Positions 50,894 through 61,316 of a stretch of 64,000 nucleotides of DNA are shown here, piece by piece; position 1 is the stretch's first letter, and each line of letters starts with the position of its first letter. The notes under the pieces are model-generated. The model was not told the origin of the DNA, made no database searches, and saw only the letters and a list, made by a program, of their open reading frames with translations. A program made the translations under genes and the position numbers. The stretch comes from Dryomyza anilis. Taxonomy: Eukaryota; Arthropoda; Insecta; Diptera; Dryomyzidae. Location: contig OX638132.1 in assembly GCA_951804985.1 (NCBI GenBank), forward strand, positions 39,099,056 to 39,163,055. Reading direction: 5' to 3'.

Positions 50894-52290
50894 TAATTAC
50901 CGACTCATTGCAATATGCTCTGCGCTATCCAAGGTAATGGAAAGCGTAATAAACTTCCATCTTGTGAACTATCTTAGTGACCGGCAATATGGTTTCCGTA
51001 GTACCAGATCCATCGGTGACTTGATGGCGGTCCTCTCCGAAAAGTGGAATAATTGTATTCACTTTTTCGGGGAGAGTAAGGTGGTTGTTCTATATATTTT
51101 CAAGGGCTTTGATCGAGTGTGGCATGAAGCCCTCGTATCAAAACTAATTGCATATGGTGTCGGTAATTCTTTTACTCGATGGATATCGAGTTTTCTCCAG
51201 GGTCGTTCAATACGAGTTGCGATGGATGGTGTTTTCTCCGAACAACATTCCATCAATTCTGGAGTCCCGCAGGGTTCCGTCCAATCCCCGTCAATTTCTG
51301 GTTTTTATCAATGACCTTCTGTCATTGATCCAGAACCCAATTCATTCCTTTGCAGATGACAGTAACATGTCATTCATATTCGTTCCACAAGCGCCCAAAC
51401 TCTTTGGAGATTGAGAGTAAAAGACGCTCTATGAATGACACACTCAACAATGACCTTAAATCAATCTCCGAGTGGGGTCTTGCAAATAGAGATGATTTTA
51501 ATGCAAGCAAGACCCAATGTTGTCTGTTATCTCACAAAAGAATGGATCCACCCCTCCCTCTCCTCAATATGGGTGATGTGGATATTGCGCAGTCAGCTGC
51601 TCTTGACGTTCTGGGCGTATCAATTCAGTGTGAGCTCCGATGGAATGATCACATATTTGATGTGTCGAAAGAAGCGGCCAAGTGCCTCGCTTTTCTGAAA
51701 CGGTGTAAGACATACTTCACTCCTGCTGACTTGCGCACTGTCTACACCACCTATATTCGGCCTAAAATGGAATACAATTCGCACATAGAGCAGGGGCTTC
51801 AAAATCTTCTTTGGAGTTACTGGATCGAATTCAACAAAGTGCAATATATTTAATAGGGGATGAAAATATTTCATCCTTTATTGGTTCTCTTGAGCACCGA
51901 AGGACCGTAGGGTGTGTAAGCCTGTTTAATAGGTATTACAATGGTAAGTGTTCGAGGGAAATACATGGCCTGATTCCACCAGGTCGTGTGTTCTCTCGTT
52001 CTATTAGGGCATCGAACCAAGCCCACCCCTTAGTAGTTACACGGTTCCCAACAGAACCACGCATTACAGAGAGAATTCGTTCTTCAGTCGCATGATACGT
52101 TTGTGGAACAATCTTCCTGTGTCTGTTTTTCCCGACATTTTTAATATTGGGAAATTTAAAGCAAACATTCACCAACACTACTCCATCTTTCCTCCTCCTT
52201 TGAACCTATAATCCTTTCTTACGATCAACACTGTGCATTGCACGAATAGGGGGCATCCCCTGTGCGTTGGTTAATTTGTAAAAAAAAAAA
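50524..52290 (+). mobile_element. 5'-truncated LINE with poly-A tail
   Basis: Starts inside the pre-RT region and ends GGTTAATTTGT followed by ten A at about 52281-52290. Inserted in the element at 50219-53311 and partly duplicated at its 5' end. Clade not assigned; jockey-like. Confidence 0.8.
50800..52180 (+). pseudogene. LINE reverse transcriptase and C-terminal domain
   Basis: Reads PVPKKGEATNPANYRLIAIC then, from 50937, MESVINFHLVNYLSDRQYGF, FDRVWHEALVSKLIAYGVGN and INSGVPQGSV. After frame changes come FADDS (catalytic pair, near 51350) and NDLKSISEWGLANRDDFNAS, LGVSIQCELRWNDHIFDVS, AAKCLAFLKRCKTYFTPADL and finally LWNNLPVSVFP. Stops and frameshifts occur near 51314, 51414, 51853 and 52095. 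The catalytic YADD-equivalent is intact, but no long frame remains. Confidence 0.85.
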
Positions 52291-53019
52291 CGGTTTGACG
52301 TTTGATAATGTTTAAATTCTTTTGAGGGGTCTGTTCCATAGACTAGTTCAGGATATAACTTGTATATGACTTTTAATTGATTTTTGAGCGACATTTCAAA
52401 ACAATTCAATTTCGGACTTGCTGACAAAATGTTGGGGTTAAGTCGGAAACTTCAAATATTTTAACAAAATGCTTTTAGTCTTTCTTTTTCATGTTTTGTT
52501 TCTTTTTTTTTTTACAAGTATATAAAGGATACAAGTATATAAAGGATACAAAAATTATAACAAATTAATAAAAAATGAGTGGTAATGCAAGATTTTCAAT
52601 TCACAATCATCTCAGTAGTTAAGAAAATACGAACAATTTGTTAGAATTAGTCAGGATATGCTGAGTTACAAGTAAAATTCTTAGTAAAAATTCGCACATT
52701 CAAGTATAAAGGCCGTTCGCAGATTTTTAAGTTCACTGAATTTTTGAAATTTAAATTTTTTCGGGATTTGATTCATGCAAATTGTACAAAATTTGTCTTC
52801 TGATGAAGTTGAATAATATTTAACGGTGTAGATCTTATTTCAAGTGAAGAAGTGTATATCAAAAGATATAGATATGCGATCAATTCAAACATAAATTCTT
52901 AATTAAAACGATAAAATTATTACTTTTTGATAGCAAACAACAGTAGATGATTTTAGTAATTTTATCGATCAAAGTTGTCGACTCATATTCCTGATTTGAC
53001 GTCAAAATGATGCAATTTT
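52291..53019. other. AT-rich non-coding stretch
   Basis: No gene. A short direct duplication ACAAGTATATAAAGGAT occurs at about 52515-52549. Probably the interior of the TIR-like element. Confidence 0.4.
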
Positions 53020-53344
53020 AATTTCTTATCGAATAATTTAGTTGGAATTTAAACAATTTTGACGTCAGAGAAATAGAAAATTTTATCGCTTGATTTACAG
53101 AAATGAGCTGCAGCACTTTAAAAAAACTTTCAAAAACATTTTTTTCACTTCTTATCGAAATGCAATAAAATGATATTAATATGATTATAACCATTAATGA
53201 AAAGGTTAATGACATATTAAGAAGCACTTGACAATTGTTTTTATTCTTCTAAGTACGAAAACATGTCATCAAATTGCAATTTCCTAAATCCCACTTTACC
53301 CCAGGTTCCCCTACCAAAATTAGAAAACAAAAAAAATAATTTTG

Positions 53345-53462
53345 TCTTATTACACCAATTTGGTTTAAACTTATGGGATGTTTGAATATTTGCTATAATG
53401 CGTAAATTTAAACAGATAATTGCAGCAAGACTTTCATAAACATCTTGTTTTCTTAGTGTACA
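53345..53462 (+). repeat. Dispersed repeat shared with 4138-4205
   Basis: Shares GGGATGTTTGAATATTTGCT and, after 27 bp absent from the other copy, GACTTTCATAAACATCTTGT with the first locus. Confidence 0.6.
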
Positions 53463-54207
53463 CGGAGAGAAAAACTTCTAAAATCCAGAAGGAATCAAGA
53501 AGTATACGAACCGATATACAGCTAAACGGAAAAATTCTTAATTTTAAGAAACAGGTCTACTTAGTTGTCAAAAAAGTAATAAAGTTGAGTTATTCTTATT
53601 ATGCAGAAATTGATTTCTTAAGAATCAACCTGCTTTAATGAACACATGTTCGTATAGCTGTTGTTTTTCTATATTACATTGTCTTTAATATTCGCTACTG
53701 TGCATTGTTTTTCGTAGTCCGTTGTTTGTTTGTCCGTGACTGTGTCTGTCGATATGTTGAAAGTCACTAAAAGCAATTATTACGAAGCTAACATTGAAAA
53801 AATGTATATGTATTTTTTTAGTTTATATGACATATTTGAATACTTTATTTATTGAATTGTTTATTTTATTTTATTTCTATTATTTAATTTGATCTTTGTA
53901 CATATTCTGAAACAGTTTACTTACTTATACACTTTCTTCTCTTCTGCTGCCTCTACTGTAAACCATCCACGTTACCCATAAGCACTGTATAGTGTAGTGT
54001 CGCTTGCCCGTGGCGTGGGTCCGGGCATTTCAGTGTTGCATTTTGAAGAAATTCCGGGAAATTTAAATCCGTATTTAAGAGATTAATTATTTCAGATAGG
54101 TTTTAACGGACCCATATATATTGCTTATTTTTTTAAATTACTAAATTTATATAATTTTCGCTTGCATATTTTATTGTTTCTAATTATTTTGTATCGTCGT
54201 ATTTGTA
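53463..54207. other. Intronic AT-rich stretch, no gene recognised
   Basis: No conserved coding block, tandem array or terminal repeat found. Confidence 0.4.
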
Positions 54208-54355
54208 GCAGCGTCGGTAGCTGAAGGTTAGTGCCTTGGACTGCGAGTCGAAAGGTCCCCGGTTCAAGCCTGCATCTTTTCATAGAAACATTTTTTTTTA
54301 TACCGCGCTACCTCTCGGCAGTAAACGGCAAACATACGAGAGTAAAACATTGCCT
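54208..54355 (+). mobile_element. tRNA-derived SINE, copy 4, 3'-truncated
   Basis: Head with GGTTCAAGCC B box; the region GGACTGGGGCTAACAA between head and body is deleted. Body TCTTTTCATAGAAACATTTT, CCGCGCTACCTCTC, AGTAAAACATTGCCTATGGG, then unrelated palindromic sequence. Confidence 0.85.
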
Positions 54356-54385
54356 ATGGGTGTGTACGAATTCGCACACACCCAT
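54356..54385. repeat. 10-bp palindrome at the SINE end
   Basis: ATGGGTGTGT and ACACACCCAT flank ACGAATTCGC. It begins with the last five bases of the SINE body. Confidence 0.85.
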
Positions 54386-54993
54386 AATATGTGTGTCTAA
54401 AGTGATTAAAATCTCAAACTCTACTATATTCTAAAATATTTATTTATTAGACATTTCTGCCCTATTTTACTATAGAAATAATGCAACTATGAAGGAAATA
54501 GATTGCGGTGAGAGTACGGTGTAACAAAGTAAAAAATAACCCGACAAAAATATAATTCATTGTTTTGTAAAAGACTACTGGAAGTAGAATTATCCAAAAA
54601 TACTGTATGTTGTTGTGAAAAAAAATATCAAAAAAATGTTGTTGCAAAAGAGTCAAGCGAAATATTTATGTTTTTTTTTTAAATAATAAAATTTATTATA
54701 ATATACAGTACCCCACAATAAAATAGAAACACCTTGATATTCACAATTTTTTTAAATATTTTTTTAATTACTCAAAGACATTAAATGTAATTTAGTCAGT
54801 TATTTCAAAAAAAAAAAAACAGTGAAAATAAATAATTTTACTAGCGGCTGCTTTTATGCAGAAACCCCGATTTTATTATTTTGTTTTAAATTCAGTTTGA
54901 TCCTTTGGATTATATATATCGCTTATTAATCAAATTTAAATTGTATATGCTGTTATTGTCTGTGGTATAGAAAGTAATACTAAGAGAAAAATG

Positions 54994-55134
54994 AATTGTT
55001 TGCCATTCACTGCCAAGAAGTAGCGCGGAATAGAAAAACGTTTCTATGAAAAGATGTTGTTAGCCTCAGTCCAGGCTTGAACCGGGGACCTTTCGGTTCG
55101 CAGTCCAACGCACTAACCACTGAACTACCGCGGT
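54994..55134 (-). mobile_element. tRNA-derived SINE, copy 5, 3'-truncated
   Basis: Minus-strand head and first body part: GGTTCAAGCCTGGACTGAGG, AACAACATCTTTTCATAGAA, CCGCGCTACTTC. Ends at GGCAGTGAATGGCAAAC. Confidence 0.85.
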
Positions 55135-55239
55135 TCGTAGAATATTCAAGAAAAAAAAACAGTTTTTTCTTCAATGAATATTACATGGGGTTTTTAATTT
55201 TTTTTTACATTAGTTAATTTGGTAATTTTTATTATGGTC

Positions 55240-55266
55240 TATTATTATTATTATTATTATTATTAT
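55240..55266. repeat. (TTA)n tail of the LOA/I-like LINE
   Basis: About nine TTA/TAT triplets at the 3' end of the minus-strand LINE, just after GCATCACCCCGAAGC on that strand. Confidence 0.9.
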
Positions 55267-55392
55267 TGCTTCGGGGTGATGCACTGCGACCTGAATAGAT
55301 CTATTGTGCCCCGCTTGATACCATGACTGAAGCCATTCTCAGCTGTGGCATCTCCCTATACTATTTATAGGGGGTTCTGGTTTTAAATAGTT

Positions 55393-55599
55393 CTATAAGA
55401 TGTCCGTCAAGCCTATCTCAGTTAAAAACCTGATTATATGGTTAGGGTTCATCTTTCTAATATCGTTTGGACTTGGTTGTCGAATCCCAAGTATTTGCAT
55501 TATTGTACGCATTAGCGCTGGACACGTTTCTAAAATGTGTTCTGGATCTTCATCGTCTTCTAGACAGAATCTACATGTACTGTCAGTTTGTATACCCAT
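55393..55599 (-). pseudogene. LINE C-terminal CCHC zinc motif
   Basis: CRFCLEDDEDPEHILETC gives Cys-x2-Cys-x8-His-x4-Cys, the zinc motif often at the end of LINE ORF2 proteins, followed by 45 residues to a stop at TDIL. Separated from the RNase H frame by stops near 55680. Confidence 0.8.
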
Positions 55600-55698
55600 C
55601 CTAGTTAGATGTTTAGCAAGCCGACAATGACCTGTAAGAAGTCCTGTTAGAATTCTCAGGTTTTTATTCGATAGCTTAATTTTTTATTTAAATCTTCT

Positions 55699-56523
55699 TC
55701 AGTCATAGGACCCAATGAATTTCTTTGATTGACGCATTTTAGCCTGCCCCAACCATAGGGGTTCTCTGGTGTTAAGTAGTTCTTCTCGTAAAAACTTTTT
55801 TACAACACTGTCACCGATTCCACAAAAAGGTTCGGGTTCTATTAGCTTTGTGGCGGCTCCTTTCCGTGCAAGTTTGTCAGCTTCTTCATTGCCTTCTATT
55901 CCTCTGTAGCCAGGGACCCAGAGTATGGTGACACTATTATTCATACATAGTTTATTTATTTTACCTAGACATTCCCATACTAGTTCTGAATTGATCTCGT
56001 AAGATTCTAATGCCATTATGGCTGACTGGCTGTCCGACAGGATTGCTATATTTCTATTGCTATAATGCCTATCCAGATTGAACTGGATGCATCTATCTAT
56101 AGCGTATATTTCCGCTTGAAAGATACTGGTGTATTTCCCCATGGCTTCGAAGTATTTGGTTCTAGGCCCATATACCCCTGCTCCGGTTCCTTCATCTGTT
56201 AGTGATCCATCCGTGTACCACGTGATCATATTCTTGTGTATATCATATGTGTCAGATATGTTTTTCCATATCTTTTTGTTACTGCGTTTCGTCTTGAATT
56301 TTTTAAGGAAGTTGAATCTCTTCGTTTTATGGTCTATTGGAGTTGGTAGCGTGGGAAACAGTCGGGTCAGAAGACACGCTTTCCCGGGCTCCATACGTCC
56401 TCCATTTCCAATACCTTCGTTTGCTATGCGGTGGAGTGCTCCTCTTGCCACTCCCTGCAGGAACAGGTGTAATGGTGCAAATTCAAGGAGTACTTCCATT
56501 GCCGCAGTGGGACATGTTCTCAT
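55699..56523 (-). CDS. LINE RNase H domain (open 274-codon frame)
   Basis: An uninterrupted frame. Residues 1-60 are the end of the RT C-terminal region (TAAMEVLLEFAPLHLFLQG). RNase H runs from about 98 to 225: YTDGSL (Asp105), FQAEIYAIDRC (Glu138), LSDSQSA (Asp164) and EGNEEADKLA (Asp216), so all four catalytic acidic residues are present. The usual His of the PGHRG loop is Tyr206 (VPGYRGIEG). RNase H would remove LINE RNA during second-strand synthesis. It is open although other domains are broken; it could also be a coincidentally preserved piece. Confidence 0.88.
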   Translation of the reverse strand: MRTCPTAAMEVLLEFAPLHLFLQGVARGALHRIANEGIGNGGRMEPGKACLLTRLFPTLPTPIDHKTKRFNFLKKFKTKRSNKKIWKNISDTYDIHKNMITWYTDGSLTDEGTGAGVYGPRTKYFEAMGKYTSIFQAEIYAIDRCIQFNLDRHYSNRNIAILSDSQSAIMALESYEINSELVWECLGKINKLCMNNSVTILWVPGYRGIEGNEEADKLARKGAATKLIEPEPFCGIGDSVVKKFLREELLNTREPLWLGQAKMRQSKKFIGSYD

Positions 56524-56591
56524 GGCTCCTGTTATAGAAGAACAAGCAAGCCGTTGAACTTTCTCTAGAGATTTCTGTGTTGTCCGAAGAC

Positions 56592-57284
56592 TTAGTCATT
56601 TGCCCATACCACTATTCCATACATTATAATTGATCGGACCATCATTGTATACATCCATCGCATTATTTTGGGTGTGCATCCCCAACTTTTGCCTGCAATG
56701 GACCTACTTATCATAATTGCCCGTGTGGCAGGGAATATGCCGTCAACACCTTTGGACTTGAAAGGTTGGAATGTTTGTAAGGCCCAATCAATTCTTTGTT
56801 CTGTAAAGATCTTGTTTGCAATCTCCCAGTCTTCTATTCTGGGTCTCACAAGAATTTCATCGTGTTCTTGCACGTTTTGCGTGCTGCCTGGAAAGTGAGT
56901 CTTAAGCAAAAGTGAAACCTTTTGATTGTCATTTTCGGTATAGCTCCCATCCTCCCTTTTTAGTGAGAGTGATGTTTCTGTTTTAACTTTTGCTATAGCC
57001 TTGTATAGCCTCGCTGCAGCCGATGTGTCAGTGATGTTCTCACAGAAGTTTCGGAAGCTTTTCCTCTTCGCACTTCTTATTTCTTTATTATATGTGGTAA
57101 GAAGGGCAGAGTAGGCCTGCCAGTCCCCGGTACGCTTAGCCCTATTAAAGAGCCTACGTACTTTGGTTCTTAGTTTTGACAAGTGGTCACTCCACCATGA
57201 AATTTCTCTTTGTCTGGTTACTTTTTTCTCTGTGCAGCTGGATGCATAGGCATCGTTTATTGCATAGTTTATTTCATTTACCAT
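56592..57284 (-). pseudogene. LINE linker joined to post-RT sequence; RT core missing
   Basis: A 230-codon frame. Residues 1-165 are the linker after endonuclease (REISWWSDHLSKLRTKVRR, KRKSFRNFCENITDTSAAAR, EDGSYTENDNQKVSLLLKTH). At FKSKGVDGIFPA, the first RT block, it passes in frame to TRAIMISRSIAGKSWGCTPK and MRWMYTMMVRSIIMYGIVVW, which belongs after the RT thumb. The palm with the catalytic aspartates is absent. Confidence 0.85.
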
Positions 57285-57368
57285 ACTTTCCAGCTCTAAT
57301 GGGTGCCTTGCGGCTCTACCTGTACTAATACGTTCTAAATTGGTTTTCAGTATGTCTTTATACTTCTC

Positions 57369-58094
57369 CTAGTCTGTTTTCCTGGGATTTATTATATTAC
57401 TTACTTTTGGTGTGAGCCCATCTATATCGAACAGTATTATCCTGTGATCTGACATAGATGGTTCGCTGGACACTCTCCAGTTTTTTACATAGGCTGTCAT
57501 ATACCTGTTCCCGAAAGTGATATCAAGAACCTCTTGACGTACCCTAGTTACAAATGTTGGTGTATTTCCCACGTTGTAAATATCTAAGTTATATGATACT
57601 AAAAATTCTAAAAGGTACTAACCCCTTTTATTTGTGTCCGTGCTTCCCCATACCTCATTATGCGCATTTGCGTCACTTCCGATGATTAGTGGAAGGTTCT
57701 TCTTTTGGCAGTACTCCACCACCTTCTGGATATCTGCTGGTGGCGCTATGGTTTTCTCATCAGGGAAATAACACGCCGCTATGACTACTTCGCGGGGGTT
57801 ATCGTTCATCATCAGAGAGACCTGAATGACTACTTGATCCCGAGTTAGGAATTCTGAAAGACAAAGATATTTAATATCGTTTCTAATCAAGATACAAGCT
57901 CTAGGATTATCCACCCTGATATCCCATATTACCTTTGCATCCTTACTTGCCAGACCTTTAATCTGGCCCCTGAGTACCCAGGGTTCTTGAATCAGCACCA
58001 TCCCAATTTGTTGCTTTGCAACGACCTGCGTGATGATGTCAGACGCCGTCTTCGCGTGATGCAGGTTTATTTGGGCGAATTTGGTGCTGTTCAT
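57369..58094 (-). pseudogene. LINE endonuclease (apurinic type)
   Basis: First part (58094-57618): FAQINLHHAKTASDIITQ, LIQEPWVLRGQIKG (catalytic Glu), AACYFPDE and IIGSDANAHNEVWGSTDTNK (catalytic Asp/Asn block). After a stop at the NKRG phrase and a short gap, the second part (57572-57369) has VLDITFGNRYM and SSEPSMSDHRIILFDI (Asp-His pair). Order and spacing are those of R1/I/LOA-type endonucleases, which cut the insertion site. One or two stops separate the halves. Confidence 0.88.
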
Positions 58095-58171
58095 GCTTCT
58101 ATTTTTTACATTTCTTCCTCTAACAGAGTCGCCTCGTCCTCTGTTAGGGTCTGGTTGCTGGCGTCGCCCAC

Positions 58172-59326
58172 TTACAGAAGGGCTATGTCGATATCCGACA
58201 TTTCCTCCTCCGAGCGTTGTAGGTCGACGTAGCCTCCAGTTTCTTCATCTGCCGCCTCCTCGACATTAGGCAGTTGCAGACCTGCTGTCGAGGTTGACGG
58301 TACATCATCCACCTCCATCTGGGACACATGCAGTGTACCTGCTGCCGCTGTCGTCGGTGCTTCTTCGTTTTTGTCGACATCTTTGTCGTCCTTATTCTTC
58401 GACACGTGCACCGATACGTTGCCGAACCTGTATTTCAGCACGCGTCCTGCCTTCTCGATCTGATCCATCGATTGAGTATCGACCCCAATCAGGAGTAGTT
58501 GACCATTGGCATCTTCGGTGACCCGGCACACCTTCCATATACCGGTATTCAACCCTTCATTCTGCTTGTCCAGAAGGCTTAGCAACTTGCTGGTTTCTTT
58601 CCCAACGCTTCTGGGAAAGTAGATTTTGATGGTGTACATGTGAGGTATTTCATCACCCAAACATGCCATCAAATCCACCCCCTTCCACGCCGTTAGTTTT
58701 CCAGCCAGTCTGCAGTCTCCTGGTTGGTACATTCCACTAGCAGCATTCCTGGCTTGAAGGGTATGCCCTCGAATTTCAGTTTGCACGTCCATCCGAGATC
58801 CATTTCATCCACGATCGCCTCCTCCAGAGTTGAGAGATCCTCACTGGTGAGTATTTGATCGGGAAAGTCCTTCGCCAATACGGCCACCCTTACCGACTTC
58901 ACGGCACTAGCATAGCTTGTGCTCGGTTTGGGTGGTTTCCCGTGTGCTGGCTTTGTGAAATGCCCTCCACCTGCATTGGTGTTTAAGGCCTTCTCCGTTC
59001 GCACCTTTTTGGTGTACTTTTCTGGCGGCGTAATCGCATCGCTAGCTCTTTTCTTGCCTACTGTGGCTTCTGCATTGGTTTCCCTGCCGGTGCTCTAGTG
59101 CCTTTTTGCAGGCCTCGTCGGGTTTAAACCCCTTTACAAGGTACCGCAGGTACCACTTCCGGCCAGAACCGCTCAGTCCCTCGCGTCGGGGATCGTCTGC
59201 CCCACCAGGTTGCCCCAATGGTGGTAATGTTGGCATGTGGCGGGGTTTCCGAATCTTCGCCTCTGCCAAAGCAGCCCCTCTACTTGTTGTAGGTTTCTCT
59301 TCAGACACTGTTTCTTCCTTGGGCAC
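58172..59326 (-). pseudogene. LINE ORF1 (gag-like, DUF4780-type)
   Basis: Three frames follow each other. N-terminal (59326-59042): a basic Pro/Gly-rich region and WYLRYLVKGFKPDEACKKAL. Middle (59004-58693): SYASAVKSVRVAVLAKDFPD, EMDLGWTCKLKFEGIPFKPG and LVECTNQETADWLE. C-terminal (58792-58172): YTIKIYFPRSVGKETSKLLS, WKVCRVTEDANGQLLLIGVD and LKYRFGNVSVHV, ending in an acidic Ser/Thr-rich tail. The middle and C-terminal parts look like the DUF4780 repeat domain present in ORF1 of some insect LINEs. It would bind LINE RNA. Only two small frameshifts separate the parts, so decay is mild. Confidence 0.75.
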
Positions 59327-59330
59327 TTCA

Positions 59331-59930
59331 CACTTGACAGTTTTGGCCTGTCTCGTGGTCTGAGCTACCTTTGGGGTTTATTCTTTTTGTTTTTTCTTCT
59401 GCCCCTGGCGGTCGTCGTCATGGAGATGAGCCTCCATTCTGTCCGCCAGTTCCGAAGCAGTTAAGCCCTGCTTCCATATTTCTGTTAATCTGTAAGTAAA
59501 ATAATAGGGGATTATAGGTCGGTCATGACATAGCCCCTTATACCATGACAAGGCCACACATACTCGCTGAGGCGACCATTAACAGCGAGGCTCCGTTCCA
59601 TCACAATCTTTTGCCCCTGACTGCAACCGTCCAATGACACGGGTCGCATAACATCGTGGACTAGGTGAATATAAGATTTTAATGATTCTGGATTATACAC
59701 TAAGGCATAATCCTCCACATATCGTCCAGTTTCGCCCTACTATGCTAGCCAGCTCTCAGCAGAGACATGACCGTACTGAGACTGTTTCCAGCGGTCACCA
59801 CTTGGAGGTCATAGTTGCACTTCCATAGTACCCATACAGTTACAGTACGTACCCAAGGGTTACATGTTATTCCCCCTGCTTCGAATACTATGGCTGACCG
59901 CTGTCCTGACCGCTATCCTTAATTATGAAA
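59331..59930 (-). other. LINE 5' UTR
   Basis: GC-richer than its left neighbour and without long frames; it ends abruptly near CCGCTATCCTTAATTATG, where AT-rich DNA begins. The 5' boundary at about 59930 is inferred from this composition change. Confidence 0.55.
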
Positions 59931-60176
59931 ATTTGGCTCAAAGTGCTTGTTAATAAAATTCAATTTAAAACAAATATTACCAAATATTCTTTAATATAAC
60001 AATTCCATACATTATCTTGCATCTTATATATCTGATTTCTTCCTTTGTGAATTGTCTAACTATCATTTTACATTTTTAAATTTTTTTTTTAGGGATAAAC
60101 ATAAAATTGTAAATCTCGACATAAATTTGTAAGATATTCAAGAAAAATAAAATCGGTACTATATCAAAAAATTATT
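59931..60176. other. AT-rich intronic stretch
   Basis: Nothing recognised. Confidence 0.4.
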
Positions 60177-60184
60177 CTTCTATC

Positions 60185-60384
60185 CAGGGTCTAAAACCCT
60201 ATCCGGTTTCGGATCTGGTTCCAAGAATTTTAAAATATCGATTCCGGTTTCAACCAAACAAATTAAATGGGTTCCGATTCCGGTTACACATATTTTTTTA
60301 TATAACGGTTCCGATTAGAAAAATCAGAACGGTACCGATTTCGATTCTGATTCCTGTTTCAGTTCCGGTTCATTGCGGTCCCTG
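60185..60384. mobile_element. 200-bp hAT-type MITE with perfect 8-bp target duplication
   Basis: Starts CAGGGTCTAAAACC and ends, read inversely, CAGGGACCGCAATGAACC. The 8-bp direct repeat CTTCTATC flanks it exactly (60177-60184 and 60385-60392). Inside, GGTTCCGATTCCGGTT-like repeats run in both orientations, resembling hAT subterminal binding sites. No coding capacity. Confidence 0.93.
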
Positions 60385-60392
60385 CTTCTATC

Positions 60393-60898
60393 TAATTTTT
60401 ACAAAATCCTATAAAACTGCATTTTTAAATGTTTATGATGTGACCTTTAGGTTCGACCCTAGATTTCATAGAATGAGACTTTTTTAAATGTTCCCAGAAC
60501 TTAACTACGTTATTGGACTTTATTTGTATTGGGTATTTGAAAAAAAAATCTAATCACAGTTGAACTTTAAAGTGCTCAATGATTTCCTTTCTCATCTAAC
60601 AATCTTATGTATAAAAAAAATAATAATTTGTATATTGTAAATTTTAAATTCATGAGAATATACTATCCCAATCAACAGCATTCTAATTCGACTAAGACGG
60701 TTTTTAATGTTATTCCATTTTTAAAAACATAAAATCAATATTGGACTTAAAATTCTTACTAGGAAGTTTTTGAATTATATAATTACTTAAGTAGACTAAC
60801 CAATTTTTTGTTTTTTATTATTAGAGGGTCGAAATCATTCATATATATGAAGAAAAAACGGGAATACTCCAAAATAAAGTTATGATTTGAAAATACAG
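60393..60898. other. AT-rich intronic stretch
   Basis: No gene or repeat structure recognised. Confidence 0.4.
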
Positions 60899-61316
60899 TT
60901 AGAAATACCAAGCGTTGCCAGGTTGCCCTCAACTTGGTCTTTCCAACGCAGATTTGGACGCCCTCTTCTACGCTGTCCACCATCGAGTTTCGATTCAAGC
61001 ACCTTCTTGGCTGGAGTGTTTTCATTCATTCGTTCGACATGACCTAGCCAGCGAAGCCGCTGGATCTTAATGTGCTTGACAATGTCAATGTCGTCGAATA
61101 AAAGCTCCCAGTACTCACTCATCGGTGGAGGCCAGCGTCCATGTTTCTGCATCATAAAGTAGGACGGGCATGATGAGTGACTTGTAGAGCGTTATTTTTG
61201 TACGGCGGGAGAGGGCTCTACTTCTCAATTGCCTACTGAGCCCAAAGTAGCACCTGTTGGCAAGAGTTATTCTCCGTTTGATCTCCAGGCTGACGTCGTT
61301 GTTGCTGTTTACGCTA
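60899..61316 (-). mobile_element. RTE LINE fragment, copy D
   Basis: Minus-strand internal fragment of the pol C-terminal region (LRWLGHVERMNENTPAKK, GGQRRRGRPNLRWKDQVEG), close in sequence to copy B. It lacks both the 3' tail and the RT core, and has an internal deletion at about 61098 (from FDDID directly to the SEYW region). It is therefore bounded by rearrangement rather than by insertion. Confidence 0.85.

Larger units (their letters stand above)
50219..53311. mobile_element. Element with GGGGARCYTGGGGTAAAGT tips, split by a LINE
   Basis: Left tip GGGGAGCTTGGGGTAAAGTA (50219-50238); right tip read inversely GGGGAACCTGGGGTAAAGTG (53311-53292). The right 290 bp also occur at 16325-16725. 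The interior outside the LINE (50239-50520 and about 52300-53290) is AT-rich and non-coding. Superfamily and target duplication not determined. Confidence 0.65.
55240..59930 (-). mobile_element. LOA/I-like LINE with gag, endonuclease and RNase H; RT core deleted
   Basis: About 4.7 kb on the minus strand: 5' UTR (59930-59330), gag ORF (59326-58172), endonuclease (58094-57369), linker fused across a deletion (57284-56592), RNase H (56523-55699), C-terminal zinc motif (55599-55393) and an (AAT)n tail (55240-55266). Presence of an RNase H behind the RT position is a property of the I, LOA and related clades. GC content is higher than the surroundings. 5' and 3' ends appear complete. Confidence 0.88.
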
